From the NCBI GenBank assembly GCA_020850615.1, contig JADZEI010000074.1, positions 49,217 to 113,216 of the forward strand: a DNA stretch of 64,000 bases, in the 5' to 3' direction. The notes under the pieces were generated by a model, which made no database searches, had not been told where the DNA came from, and saw only the letters and a program-made list of their open reading frames with translations. The position numbers were made by a program, and so were the translations under genes. Source of the stretch: Dehalococcoidia bacterium (lineage in GTDB: Bacteria; Chloroflexota; Dehalococcoidia; Tepidiformales; Tepidiformaceae). Position 1 is the first letter of the stretch. Each line of letters starts with the position of its first letter. Positions 1 through 8,175 of the stretch are shown here, piece by piece.

Positions 1-50
1 TGCACCACCAGACGTCATCCTACGCGCGCCAGTTCCCCGCCGGGCAAAAG
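1..50. repeat. 50-bp direct repeat, copy 1 (edge of window)
   Basis: This stretch is nearly identical to 898-947, differing by about one substitution and a one-base indel. The two copies flank the exported-protein gene at 242-652. In the second copy the repeat lies just upstream of a tiny minus-strand reading frame, so it may be its promoter and leader. The matching reading frame for this copy would lie outside the window. Confidence 0.75.
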
Positions 51-241
51 ACATCGGGACAAACGCGACGCATGGGCCGGGCTGCTATTGTCGCACTGCC
101 AGACGGTCGCGACCGGCAGGTTTGCTGCGTGTCGGCAGTTAACGTCGAGCGATATGGCGGCCTCCACGATGTATAATCACGTCCCAAACCTTTGTGAAAC
201 CTCTCACAGACTGCGTAACGCCGGGAAGAATGGAGGAACAA

Positions 242-652
242 ATGACGTCCGCAACTTCGAGACTCACGCTCGGCGCTGCGCTGGCCGGCGCGGCGATGGT
301 GGGCGGCGTGCTGTTCGCCGTCGCAATGTTCACCAGCGCCGGCACCGCCAGCGGCGTGCCAGCAATGCCCGCCGGGCAGGCGCCGGGAATAGACAGCCAG
401 GTCGCCGTGCTTGCGGACGGGGTGGTCACCGACCAGGAATATGCGGACGCCGTCAATGCCACGGTCGCATGCATCCAGGGACTTGGAATCGCGACGGAAC
501 CTCCGCAGCAGCAGGCCAACGGCTCGTGGGTCTACCCGTACGGCGGTGCCAGGACCATCGCTGAACTCAACCAGATGGAATCGCGCGTGAACGCCGCCTG
601 CAAAGGGCCACTGCTCGCGCGCATTGAACAGACCTGGCTCGACAGCCGGTAA
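242..652 (+). CDS. membrane-anchored or exported hypothetical protein
   Basis: A 136-residue protein of unknown function. Residues 8-34 form one hydrophobic segment rich in Ala, Gly, Val and Phe, which would be a signal peptide or membrane anchor. The rest is small and soluble, with two Cys that could pair outside the cell (around residues 76 and 119). I chose the ATG at 242 because a GGAGG site at 232-236 sits five bases before it; the in-frame ATG at 194 has no such site. The gene stands alone between two copies of a 50-bp direct repeat. No family was recognised, so role and partners are unknown. Confidence 0.7.
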   Translation: MTSATSRLTLGAALAGAAMVGGVLFAVAMFTSAGTASGVPAMPAGQAPGIDSQVAVLADGVVTDQEYADAVNATVACIQGLGIATEPPQQQANGSWVYPYGGARTIAELNQMESRVNAACKGPLLARIEQTWLDSR

Positions 653-772
653 ACTACCGAGGCGGAAGGCGGGGCCATCAAAGCTCCGGCCCCTCGGCGA
701 TTGAGGGACGCGTCCTCCCGGAATCCGTGGCGACGCCCACGTTTGTGCACCGGGCTTCTGTGCAGCCGCGCG

Positions 773-886
773 CTATGCGGTCGCGACCCGTGTGTTCGTT
801 TTCGTGTCGACCTCGAACGCGCTGTTGAGGTCGAGAACCCGCTCTTTCGCCGGCGTGAGCCCTGCGATGACCTGTCCCCGCTCCAT
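773..886 (-). CDS. possible 37-residue protein beside a direct repeat
   Basis: A short frame with a plausible mixed composition, starting MERGQVIAGLTP and ending TNTRVATA. A TAGGAT -10-like hexamer on the same strand (914-919) and a GGGGG stretch about eight bases before the ATG support expression. The promoter-like part lies in the 50-bp repeat shared with positions 1-50, so a second copy may exist just outside the window. No family is recognised and chance cannot be excluded for a frame this short. Confidence 0.3.
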   Translation of the reverse strand: MERGQVIAGLTPAKERVLDLNSAFEVDTKTNTRVATA

Positions 887-897
887 TGGCGACCCCC

Positions 898-947
898 TGC
901 ACCACCAGACGTCATCCTACGCGCGCCGGTTCCCCGCCGGGGCAAAG
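898..947. repeat. 50-bp direct repeat, copy 2
   Basis: Second copy of the sequence at 1-50. It contains a minus-strand TAGGAT hexamer and borders the terminator at 951-970. Apart from this repeat, the terminator and the small frame at 773-886, the interval 653-998 shows only a GC-rich inverted repeat near 671-693. Confidence 0.75.
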
Positions 948-950
948 AAA

Positions 951-970
951 AAGCCCCCGGCCGGGGGCTT
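951..970 (-). terminator. rho-independent terminator after the 999-1196 gene
   Basis: A perfect 10-bp inverted repeat (AAGCCCCCGG and its complement). On the minus strand it is followed by TTTTTCTTTG, the expected U-rich tail, and it lies 29 bases past the stop of the small zinc-ribbon gene. Confidence 0.85.
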
Positions 971-998
971 CGGTGCCGAATGCTGCGATCCGGGCAGC

Positions 999-1196
999 TC
1001 AGCCGATCCACGCCTCGGAACCGACGTTCCCCGGGACCGGCCCGTCGATGGTGTACCGCCGTACTTCGCGCCGGTCCGAAAGCGGGGCGAAACAGTGCCG
1101 GCAGCCGCGCGGCCGCGGGAACTCCACGGGCACGACCATGCGCTCCGTGCCGTGGACCGGGCAGGTCAGTTCGAATTCGATGACAGCGATCTGCAC
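999..1196 (-). CDS. small zinc-ribbon-like protein
   Basis: A 65-residue protein with one Cys-Pro-x-His pair near the N-terminus (CPVHGTE) and a later CRHC, a pattern that could bind one zinc ion. The GTG at 1196 is preferred because a GGGGGG run lies five bases upstream; the ATG at 1232 lacks a ribosome site. A strong terminator follows the stop, so this is a single-gene unit. The family is not recognised. The rhodanese gene lies upstream on the same strand, but 135 bases separate them. Confidence 0.65.
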   Translation of the reverse strand: MQIAVIEFELTCPVHGTERMVVPVEFPRPRGCRHCFAPLSDRREVRRYTIDGPVPGNVGSEAWIG

Positions 1197-1331
1197 AGTG
1201 CCCCCCAGCCGCCCTGTACGAGAGATGCACATAAGGATAACCCGCGCTCAACACCCCGTGTCGGCAGGTACATGTCGTCTTCATGTCATTTTGGTTGCCG
1301 AAACCACGGTTTCGGTCCCGGCCGGGAAGCG

Positions 1332-2213
1332 CTACGCCCCCGTCTCCATCGGCAACGCCGGGTCCGCCGCCCACTCGCTCAGCGACCCGTCGTATACCGC
1401 CACGTTCGGCACGCCGAGCAGCGTCAGCGCGAACGCATCGCTCGTCGCCGCGATCCCGCCGCCACAGTAGGCGATGACCCGCCCGGCGCTCGTCGCCCGG
1501 ACGCCCTCGAAGTGCGCGCGCAGCTCGTCCGCCGGCACGTATGCGTGCGTCTCGGGGTCGAGGATTGCCTGCGCCGGCACGTTCACGCTCCCGGCGATGT
1601 GGCCCGCCCGGCCGTAGGGCGCGCGTTCGCCGCTGTGCTGGTCCGCGCCCAGCGCGTTCACCACGCACGTCGCACCGTCGCCGATCGCCGCGAGCACGTC
1701 CTCCTTCGAGGCGATGAGCTCGGGCCGCGGCCGCGCGACGAACCGCCCGGGCGCGAACATCGCCGCTTCGGTGGTGACCGGCCGCGCCTCGAGCTTCCAC
1801 TTCCGCCAGCCGCCGTCCAGCACCGCCGCCGCATCGAACCCGAACGCGCGCAGCATCCACCACACGCGCGTCGCCCACATGCTCAGGCTGGCGTCGTAGC
1901 ACACCACCCGCGTGCCCTCGCCGATGCCGAGCCGCTCCATTGCCGCTGCGAACCGGTCCGCCGGGGGCATCGTGAATGCCAGCGCGCTGTCCGGGTCCGA
2001 GAGCTCGCTGATCAGGTCCGCGAACTGCGACCCGGGGATGTGCCCGGTCTCCCAGTGCGCGCGCCCGCTTTCGGAGACCCAGCTCCGCCGCTCTGATCCG
2101 GGAGCCGGCGGCCGCAGGTAGACCGTGCAATCGAGCACCCGCAGCCCGTCCTCCCCGAGGCGGCGCTCCAGCTGCTCCGTCGAAACCAGGTACTGGGGGT
2201 TCACGAGGGTCAT
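1332..2213 (-). CDS. thiosulfate/3-mercaptopyruvate sulfurtransferase (double rhodanese)
   Basis: A 293-residue tandem-rhodanese enzyme that transfers sulfane sulfur from thiosulfate or 3-mercaptopyruvate to cyanide or a thiol. The first domain (about 1-145) is inactive and has DCTVYL and HIPGS motifs. The second (about 160-293) carries the active-site loop CGGGIAA with the catalytic Cys near residue 246. Length is normal for the family. The CGGGxAA loop resembles thiosulfate-type more than mercaptopyruvate-type enzymes, but substrate cannot be settled from sequence. It lies 10 bases after the small membrane-protein gene at 2224-2463 and is probably co-transcribed with it. Confidence 0.93.
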   Translation of the reverse strand: MTLVNPQYLVSTEQLERRLGEDGLRVLDCTVYLRPPAPGSERRSWVSESGRAHWETGHIPGSQFADLISELSDPDSALAFTMPPADRFAAAMERLGIGEGTRVVCYDASLSMWATRVWWMLRAFGFDAAAVLDGGWRKWKLEARPVTTEAAMFAPGRFVARPRPELIASKEDVLAAIGDGATCVVNALGADQHSGERAPYGRAGHIAGSVNVPAQAILDPETHAYVPADELRAHFEGVRATSAGRVIAYCGGGIAATSDAFALTLLGVPNVAVYDGSLSEWAADPALPMETGA

Positions 2214-2223
2214 CGCAGCCGTC

Positions 2224-2463
2224 CTATTTCTTCGCCAGCTCGTCGGTGCGCGCGAAGAACTCCTTGTCGATCGTGGAGTGGTGCACCGCCGCGTAGGCGA
2301 TGACCGCGAGCCCGCCCCCCACGCCGCCCACGACCGCGAGCCAGCCTGTGTCCGTCGCCGCGGCGATCCCGAGCGCGATCAGGCCGGCGCCCGCCACCAG
2401 CGCCGCACCGAACGGCCCCATGTGCCCTTCTTCGCGCTCCAGCTGCTGCCGGATTGTGCCCAT
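2224..2463 (-). CDS. small two-helix membrane protein
   Basis: A 79-residue protein with a short charged N-terminus (IRQQLEREEG), then two hydrophobic segments at about residues 18-35 and 38-56, and a charged tail ending LAKK. The ATG at 2463 has the strong site GGGAGGGG four bases upstream, so the longer reading is rejected. It is the first gene of a two-gene unit with the sulfurtransferase. Function unknown. Confidence 0.75.
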   Translation of the reverse strand: MGTIRQQLEREEGHMGPFGAALVAGAGLIALGIAAATDTGWLAVVGGVGGGLAVIAYAAVHHSTIDKEFFARTDELAKK

Positions 2464-2520
2464 GGTTCCCCTCCCGTTGGTCGCGCCGGACTCTACCACA
2501 ACCGCCGCCCGGGTTGGGGC

Positions 2521-2556
2521 AAAAGGAGAGGGGCGCCCCGGAATGGGACGCCCCTC
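2521..2556 (-). terminator. terminator after the ribosome-hibernation gene
   Basis: An 8-bp stem GAGGGGCG/CGCCCCTC with a 13-base loop. Read on the minus strand it is followed by TCCTTTTG and lies 24 bases beyond the stop of the 2580-2900 gene. Confidence 0.7.
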
Positions 2557-2579
2557 AAGGGAAGGAAACGCTCGATCGG

Positions 2580-2900
2580 TCAGGAAGCGCGCGACTGTTC
2601 GCGCTGCGCCCGCGTGTGCTCTTCCACCTGGCGCCGGGCGGCTTCGAAGGCCATGCGCACCGCGGTGTGCAGGTCGTCCGCCTTCTGCCGGTTCACGGTG
2701 ATGATCGTGCCGGGCAGGTGGAGGTCGATGTGGACTTCGAACGGCCCACCCTTGCGGTGGTGGTTCACGGGTGCATCGAGACTGACCCGGCAGGCGATGA
2801 GCTCAGGGTGAAACGCCATGAGGAAGTCGCCGCGTTCGTGGATGTACTCCTCCTCTTCGCGGGTGAGGTGTAGGGGGCCACGTCGGATCTCGAGTTGCAC
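2580..2900 (-). CDS. hpf: ribosome hibernation-promoting factor family (S30AE/HPF, short form)
   Basis: A 106-residue protein of the HPF/YfiA (S30AE) family, which binds the 30S decoding centre and silences ribosomes in stationary phase. Visible features are the N-terminal VQLEIRRG strand, the charged HERGDFLMAF helix, paired basic residues near VNHHRKGG, and the conserved ADDLHTAVRMAFE helix before a basic tail. It is the short type without the long-HPF dimerisation domain. The GTG at 2900 has GGAGGA six bases upstream; the longer reading adds unrelated residues. It is a lone gene with its own terminator. Confidence 0.85.
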   Translation of the reverse strand: MQLEIRRGPLHLTREEEEYIHERGDFLMAFHPELIACRVSLDAPVNHHRKGGPFEVHIDLHLPGTIITVNRQKADDLHTAVRMAFEAARRQVEEHTRAQREQSRAS

Positions 2901-3137
2901 CTGGCTCCTCCAGTGAGGTGATAGCGCGGCGGTGACGATCGGGGATGTACCCACCGCACACCCTGAGTTTCGTCCGCAACGAGGGGTCGCCGCACTTCCA
3001 ACAGGGGAACAAAGAACGTCCCGGTGGGGTCTGTCAATCCTCGGAACCTGCTCGCTCGAGGGTCGCGATTCGCACAAAACGACGGCACGCGAAGCGCGCG
3101 CTCGACATAAACGCGAGATCGATCGATCCCCGGCCGC

Positions 3138-3404
3138 CTACCCGCCGATGCGCTGGTGCCGCTCCTTGCCCTCGCCTTCGCGCTCCGCACCATCGTGCAG
3201 CCCGGGATTCGCCACCCGGTCCGCCCGCTCCAGCTCCGCGGCGGCGTCGCGCTCCCGCCGCCAGTCGTCGAGCGAGTCGTCCTTCCACGTGCCGGGGGCG
3301 CCCGGCTCGCCGGGGCGCGGCTTCTTCGGCATCCGCCAGACGGCGAACGCGCTCACGATCATCACGACCGGCAACCCGATCGATAGCAGCATGGAGAGTT
3401 CCAT
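3138..3404 (-). CDS. small single-pass membrane protein
   Basis: An 88-residue protein with one N-terminal membrane helix (about residues 4-21) followed by a proline-rich stretch and a very charged cytoplasmic tail (SLDDWRRERDA). The ATG at 3404 is chosen because a CACACT hexamer on the same strand ends eight bases before it, the spacing seen at many likely leaderless genes here. Function unknown. Confidence 0.6.
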   Translation of the reverse strand: MELSMLLSIGLPVVMIVSAFAVWRMPKKPRPGEPGAPGTWKDDSLDDWRRERDAAAELERADRVANPGLHDGAEREGEGKERHQRIGG

Positions 3405-3493
3405 CCTCACCAGTGTGCGCCCGCTGCGTGGTTCCGAACCAGTACCCGCGCAGCCCGTCTTGCCCCTCCGTTGTCTCTGGTACCCTGCAGCCC

Positions 3494-3961
3494 ATGACGC
3501 ATGCTCCCGTGATCGCCCAGCTCAGCAGCTCCGCCGGTGGTGTCCCGAAGCTGCCGCTCGAATCCGCCGCCGTCGGCGAGTTCGGCATCGAAGGCGACCT
3601 CCAGGCCAACCGCGAGCACCACGGCGGCCCGGAACGCGCGCTCTGCCTCTATTCGTCCGAACGGATCGCCGCGCTCCAGGCCGAAGGCCACCCGATCGTC
3701 CCCGGCAGCGCGGGCGAGAACGTCACCATCTCGGGGCTCGATTGGGACGCCGTGCTGCCCGGCACAACCCTGCGCCTCGGGCCACAGGTCATCGCCGTGG
3801 TGACGCGCTACACCAGCCCCTGCAAGACCATCGCCGCATCCTTCGCCGGCGGCGACTTCAACCGCATCAACCAGAACACTCACCCCGGCTGGAGCCGCGT
3901 CTACGCCCGCGTGATCCACGGCGGCACCGTCCGGCCCGGCGACCCCATCGAGCTCATTTGA
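3494..3961 (+). CDS. MOSC domain-containing protein
   Basis: A 155-residue stand-alone MOSC domain of the type found in molybdenum-cofactor sulfurases and YiiM-like proteins. It shows the GIEGDLQANREHHGG segment, GSAGENVT, and the conserved cysteine in TSPCKTI near residue 114, which is thought to carry sulfur or bind the cofactor. A TACCCT hexamer ends seven bases before the ATG and there is no ribosome site, so the message is probably leaderless. The nearest gene on this strand is far away, so it is probably transcribed alone. Confidence 0.88.
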   Translation: MTHAPVIAQLSSSAGGVPKLPLESAAVGEFGIEGDLQANREHHGGPERALCLYSSERIAALQAEGHPIVPGSAGENVTISGLDWDAVLPGTTLRLGPQVIAVVTRYTSPCKTIAASFAGGDFNRINQNTHPGWSRVYARVIHGGTVRPGDPIELI

Positions 3962-3965
3962 CCCG

Positions 3966-5258
3966 CTACGCGCGCGCTTGCGCCGGCTGCCCCGCCAGTA
4001 CTGCCTCGGCGTAGGGCCGCAGCATCTGCATCGGGCTCAGCGGCGCCCCGAGCGACGCGCCCACGCCGCGCAACAGTCCCACCACCCGCCCGAGCAGGAC
4101 CAGGTCGCCCGGGATCGCCTCCACCGGGTTCTGCGCCAGCGCGCTTCGCCGCCGCGTTTCGAACGCCCCGCCGTTCATGTCCCGCGGCTCGAAGAACAGC
4201 CGCATCAGGAGGAGCACGTCCTCCGGGCGGTCGCTCTTCGTGCGCACGCCGAGCTCGGCGAACGCGCGCAGGATCGCCGGCACGTCGCGCGCCGCCGTTG
4301 CCACGACGAGGTGCGCGAACCCGACCCGCACCGCCTCCGGCAGCTCCTTCGTCAGCCCGAAGTCGAGCAGCGCCACCCGCCCGTCTGGCAACACGAGGAT
4401 GTTGCCCGGGTGCGGGTCCGCCTGGAACAGCCCGTCGACCAGGATCTGGTGCCCGTAGGCGTCCGCGATGGTCTGCGCCAGCTGCCCGCCGTCGTTCGTG
4501 TGGTGGGCTCGCTGCTCCTCGCCGAGCAGCCGCATCCCGGGCACGAACTCGGTCACCAGCACGCGGCGGCTCACGTAGCCGTCGACCACCCGCGGCACGA
4601 CGATGCGCGGCAGCACCGCCAGGTTCCCCGCCACCCGGCGCGTCATCTCCGCCTCGCGCACGAAGTCCAGCTCCAGCGGCACCTGGTTGCCGATTTCGTC
4701 CACCACCGCGCGGTAGTCGAAGTTCGGTTCGCGCCGCGCGAGCAGCCGCACCGCCGTCTTCAGGTTGCGCACGTCGAGCCGCACGAGGCCGCCCACCTCC
4801 GGGTACTGCACCTTGACCACGACCTCACGCCCGTCGTGCAGGCGGGCCCGGTGCACCTGCGCCAGCGAGGCGGCGCCGAGAGGCTCGTTGTCGAAGCGGT
4901 CGAACAGCTCCCGCACGGGCCGCCCGAGCTCGTGTTCGATCGCGGCCCGCACCTGCCCCGCGGGCCGCGGCGGCACCCGGTCCTGCAGCCGCGAAAGCGA
5001 GGCCGTGTACGCCGCCGGCACGAGGTCCGACCGCGTGGCGATGAACTGCCCCGTCTTGATGTAGAGGCCCTTCAGGTCCACCGCGAGGTGGTAGAGCGCC
5101 TCCGCGGCGCGCTCGTGCTGGCGTTCCCACGCCAGCTCCCGCGCCGCACCCTCGAGCCCGCGCGCCCGCCGCTGGGTGCGCTTGTACCCCACGTAGATCG
5201 CGGCACCCGTCCGGGCGACCCGCAGAGAGCGGCGGCCGCGCTGCAACAGTTCGTTCAC
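3966..5258 (-). CDS. ABC1/AarF (UbiB-type) kinase-like protein
   Basis: A 430-residue atypical kinase-like protein of the ABC1/AarF/UbiB family, tied to quinone or isoprenoid-lipid metabolism in other organisms. Key signatures are the KxGQ motif in LYIKTGQFIATRSDL, the Ala-rich loop EPLGAASLAQVHRA in place of the usual Gly-rich loop, VVVKVQYP with the ATP lysine, QADPHPGNIL and the metal-binding LLDFGLTK. The GTG at 5258 is chosen because TACACT (5265-5270, minus strand) ends six bases before it; longer readings run into the hairpin region upstream. No ubiquinone or menaquinone genes are adjacent. Confidence 0.9.
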   Translation of the reverse strand: MNELLQRGRRSLRVARTGAAIYVGYKRTQRRARGLEGAARELAWERQHERAAEALYHLAVDLKGLYIKTGQFIATRSDLVPAAYTASLSRLQDRVPPRPAGQVRAAIEHELGRPVRELFDRFDNEPLGAASLAQVHRARLHDGREVVVKVQYPEVGGLVRLDVRNLKTAVRLLARREPNFDYRAVVDEIGNQVPLELDFVREAEMTRRVAGNLAVLPRIVVPRVVDGYVSRRVLVTEFVPGMRLLGEEQRAHHTNDGGQLAQTIADAYGHQILVDGLFQADPHPGNILVLPDGRVALLDFGLTKELPEAVRVGFAHLVVATAARDVPAILRAFAELGVRTKSDRPEDVLLLMRLFFEPRDMNGGAFETRRRSALAQNPVEAIPGDLVLLGRVVGLLRGVGASLGAPLSPMQMLRPYAEAVLAGQPAQARA

Positions 5259-5324
5259 GAGCGAAGTGTAGGGGAGAGTGCGGCCCATCCGCCGCGGCGC
5301 ACCCGCGGGAGCGCCGGGAAAGGG

Positions 5325-5458
5325 AAAACCCGCCGGACCAGGGCGGGTTTTCGGGACACCACACAAAGGTAGGAGCACGAGCCGCTCACGGAAGATGCAC
5401 TTGCGCCCCCAGGTGATTTCTTCCGTAAGCGGCTCGGGGCCTCCAGCGCGGGCTGGAG
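5325..5458 (-). ncRNA. candidate structured RNA with three hairpins
   Basis: Three consecutive inverted repeats lie in this otherwise gene-free interval (5289-5720). They are a 7-bp stem at 5441-5458, a 17-bp stem at 5379-5395/5419-5435 with an inner 6-bp stem CACTTG/CAGGTG, and a 10-bp stem at 5325-5351. Read on the minus strand, the long stem is fully paired through one G-U and the last hairpin ends in TTTTCCCTTT like a terminator. A CATACT hexamer at 5479-5484 could be the -10. The ABC1-kinase gene downstream seems to have its own promoter. No known RNA family was recognised. Confidence 0.4.
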
Positions 5459-5720
5459 TCGGCGTATTGCCTGCGTGCAGTATGGCCCGCGCCCCGCAGC
5501 CGGTGCGCCCTCGTTTCGCCATGCCCCCGTAAAAAGCCCGTAAACCATGCCAGCCCATATCTGCGCGCGTCGACGCGCGTCGATCCGAGCCCGCGCAATC
5601 CGAAGCGCGCGCGTAAGCGAGCGCCCGCGCGCCCCCAACACCCCCGCCCCGCACCAGCGCTCGACCGTGCCATTCTCGCGCCCTCGACCCCTACCACTCC
5701 GTCCCGCGTATCATCCCCAC

Positions 5721-6038
5721 ATGCACTTCCGCGGCGGCCGCCTCTCCCTCTTCGCCCACGACCCGGCAGCTCGCACCGTCGCCTTCCGCATCGACGGCGG
5801 CGCGTTCAACCTCGGCGACGCCCCGGACGGCTGGGGCCGCGGCGACTTCACCCTCCTCTTCGCCGCCACCTCGGGGTTCGACGGCGGCACACCCTCCGGG
5901 GCAGTCCAGGCGCTCGAAGAGGCACCGGAGCCCGGCGGTGGCGTGACCGTGCGCCTCGAGACCGCCACCGGGACCGTCCGCTGGACCAGCTCCCCGGCGC
6001 ACATCACCTGGTTCGTCCCCCGCTCGGGCGATAGCTGA
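5721..6038 (+). CDS. hypothetical protein, 105 residues
   Basis: A small soluble protein of unknown function with a beta-rich look, starting MHFRGGRLSLFAHD and ending FVPRSGDS. TATCAT at 5709-5714 ends six bases before the ATG, matching the leaderless pattern of this genome, which is the main support for it being real. Long minus-strand frames overlap it but have no start signals. Confidence 0.5.
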   Translation: MHFRGGRLSLFAHDPAARTVAFRIDGGAFNLGDAPDGWGRGDFTLLFAATSGFDGGTPSGAVQALEEAPEPGGGVTVRLETATGTVRWTSSPAHITWFVPRSGDS

Positions 6039-6093
6039 GCCGTTCGACCGCACAGATGTATAGCGATTGTCGATTTCTCGCGCACGTGCTCCA

Positions 6094-6122
6094 TTGAGGA
6101 GCCGATAGCGCTGGGCTACAAT
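6094..6122 (+). promoter_or_regulatory. sigma70-type promoter of the crotonyl-CoA reductase gene
   Basis: TTGAGG (6094-6099) and TACAAT (6117-6122) are separated by 17 bases. Transcription would start near 6129 and give a leader of about 42 bases containing a GGGAG ribosome site. Confidence 0.65.
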
Positions 6123-6170
6123 CGCGAAACATCTTTCTGTGGCGCCCGCTCAGGACGCGCCGGGAGTTCC

Positions 6171-7430
6171 ATGACCAGCACGGCCACCCCTCCTTCTACC
6201 GAGATCAAGGACCTCTACGCGGTCGGGGAGCAGCCTCCGCTCGGCCACGTGCCGGCGCGCATGCACGCCCAGCTCATCCGCCAGTCGCGCTTCGGCGAGC
6301 CCACGAAGGCCTTCGCCGACGAAGTCGTCGGCGTCCCGGACGTCGGGCCCGACGACGTGCTCGTCTACGTCATGGCCGCCGGCGTGAACTACAACAACGT
6401 CTGGGCCGGCCTCGGCATCCCCGTCGATGTCATCGGCGCCCGCCAGAAGGGCGGCGAAAAGGAAGACTTCCACATCGGCGGCTCCGATGCCTCCGGCATC
6501 GTCTACCGCACCGGTTCGAACGTCACCAACGTGAAGGTCGGCGACGAGGTGGTCATCCACTGCGGCACGTGGGACCTCAACGCCCCCAGCGTGCTCGCCG
6601 GCAACGACCCGATGTACGACCCGAGCTACCGGATCTGGGGCTACGAAACGAACTGGGGCTCCTTCGCCCAGTTCACGAAGGTCCAGGCCCACCAGTGCAT
6701 GCCCAAGGCCGAACACCTGAACTGGGAAGAAGCGGCCGCGCCCACGCTGGTCGGCGCCACCGCCTACCGCATGCTCTTCGGCTGGCCCCCGCACAACGTC
6801 CGCAAGGACGACGTGGTCCTCGTCTGGGGCGGCGCCGGCGGCCTCGGCTCAATGGCGACCCAGCTCGCCGCCTCCGTCGGTGCGAAGCCCATCGCCGTCA
6901 TCTCGAACGACTCCAAGGCAGAATTCTGCACGAAGCTTGGCGCCGTCGGCTGCATCAACCGCAAGCAGTTCAACCACTGGGGCCGCCTCCCCGACTGGGA
7001 GGACAACGACGCGATGAATGGGTTCAACGCCGGCGCTCGCGCCTTCGGTAAGGCGATCTGGGACATCCTCGGCGAGCGCCGCAGCCCGCGCATCGTCTTC
7101 GAACACCCCGGCCAGGACACCATCCCGACATCCATCTTCGTGGTCGAAACCGGCGGCATGGTGGTCGTCTGCGCGGGCACCACGGGCTACAACGCCGACG
7201 TCGACCTGCGCTACCTCTGGATGCGCCAGAAGCGGCTCCAGGGCTCGCACTTCGCCAACGACGAGCAGTCCTACGCCTTCAACGACCTCGTCCGCGCGAA
7301 GAAGATCGACCCCTGCCTGTCGCGCGTCTTCCGCTTCGAAGATACGGGCGCCTGCCACCAGCTCATGTACGAAAACCGCCACCCGGACGGCAACATGGCC
7401 ATCCTCGTCGGCGCCCAGCCGCCCGCATAA
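6171..7430 (+). CDS. ccr: crotonyl-CoA carboxylase/reductase
   Basis: A 419-residue medium-chain dehydrogenase that reduces crotonyl-CoA with NADPH and can fix CO2 to give ethylmalonyl-CoA. Family signatures are [12 protein letters not shown] with the Asn of the CO2 pocket (near residue 79), [10 protein letters not shown] with the Glu of the same pocket, the nucleotide fold [12 protein letters not shown], and QGSHFAN with the active-site His. All CO2-pocket residues I know from the Kitasatospora enzyme appear kept, except Tyr for the Phe before the Glu. It has its own promoter and terminator, and no other ethylmalonyl-CoA pathway genes are adjacent. Confidence 0.95.
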   Translation: MTSTATPPSTEIKDLYAVGEQPPLGHVPARMHAQLIRQSRFGEPTKAFADEVVGVPDVGPDDVLVYVMAAGVNYNNVWAGLGIPVDVIGARQKGGEKEDFHIGGSDASGIVYRTGSNVTNVKVGDEVVIHCGTWDLNAPSVLAGNDPMYDPSYRIWGYETNWGSFAQFTKVQAHQCMPKAEHLNWEEAAAPTLVGATAYRMLFGWPPHNVRKDDVVLVWGGAGGLGSMATQLAASVGAKPIAVISNDSKAEFCTKLGAVGCINRKQFNHWGRLPDWEDNDAMNGFNAGARAFGKAIWDILGERRSPRIVFEHPGQDTIPTSIFVVETGGMVVVCAGTTGYNADVDLRYLWMRQKRLQGSHFANDEQSYAFNDLVRAKKIDPCLSRVFRFEDTGACHQLMYENRHPDGNMAILVGAQPPA

Positions 7431-7454
7431 TCCCGCGCACCACGGCGCGCCACG

Positions 7455-7485
7455 AACGGCCGATCCGCCCGGATCGGCCGTTTTT
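7455..7485 (+). terminator. rho-independent terminator after ccr
   Basis: A 12-bp perfect stem (AACGGCCGATCC and its complement) with a GCCC loop, ending in TTTTT. It starts 24 bases after the ccr stop. Confidence 0.92.
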
Positions 7486-7536
7486 CGTGCACCGTCCGGC
7501 GGTCTGCCGCCCGCCGCGGAAGCGTATGCTCGCGAT

Positions 7537-7725
7537 ATGGATACCGAAGAGACGGACGGGACGCCCACCGAACAGAAGCGCTTCCGCTGGCCCTGGCAAC
7601 GGCGACGGCACCACCCGCCGCGCCTCGACTTCCCGGACGCCCACCTTCACGAGGAGGGCGAGCGCACGACGGAGCCCGAGATCTACCGCCACCCGCCCGA
7701 CACCCCGCCCCGCGTCGACGGCTGA
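7537..7725 (+). CDS. tiny basic protein, KRFRWPW family, copy 1
   Basis: A 62-residue protein with an acidic N-terminus, a basic aromatic core KRFRWPWQRRRHH and a DFPDAH motif, then a charged Pro-rich tail. The gene at 7913 encodes a recognisable paralogue sharing KRFRWPW-RR and the DAH motif, which argues that both are real. TATGCT ends six bases before the ATG. Function unknown; the Arg/Trp core could bind nucleic acid or membrane. A 14-base direct repeat lies just after this gene and again just before the second copy. Confidence 0.65.
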   Translation: MDTEETDGTPTEQKRFRWPWQRRRHHPPRLDFPDAHLHEEGERTTEPEIYRHPPDTPPRVDG

Positions 7726-7912
7726 GCACTCCCGGCATCGCGCTGAGCGCCCACGATGCATCAGTGGCGCGACCGGCCGAGGGAGCGCTCCGCCGCGCCC
7801 CTGGCACCCCGCCCCGCGCCAGCGCGCGACAATTGGAGCCGTGCCCCGTTAGGAAGCGGGCGAGCGCGCCCCTGCTACCCCCGCCGGCATCGCGCTGAGG
7901 TATCATGGACGC

Positions 7913-8107
7913 ATGGCGGACGAACCCGATCCCACCGCTCCCGAGCCGCGTAGGAAACGCTTCCGCTGGCCCTGGCGGCGGCGCGAAAAACGCCTCGACC
8001 ACCCGGACGCCCATCGCGCCCGGCGCCCCTGGTTCGGCACCCCGCAGGGCACGTTCGACCCCCGCTCTTACCAGCACCCCCCGGGTTCCGGCAGCCCCTG
8101 GAGCTGA
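7913..8107 (+). CDS. tiny basic protein, KRFRWPW family, copy 2
   Basis: A 64-residue paralogue of the 7537 gene with an acidic, Pro-rich N-terminus, the core KRFRWPWRRREKR and the motif DHPDAH. TATCAT (7901-7906) ends six bases before the ATG, so it appears to have its own leaderless promoter. The downstream half diverges from copy 1 and ends in a Gly/Ser/Pro-rich tail. No known domain. Confidence 0.65.
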   Translation: MADEPDPTAPEPRRKRFRWPWRRREKRLDHPDAHRARRPWFGTPQGTFDPRSYQHPPGSGSPWS

Positions 8108-8175
8108 CGGCCGAGCCCGCCGCGTACACGGTTCGGTTCGGCCTACGAATCCCAATCCACTGCATCGAGCCACGC

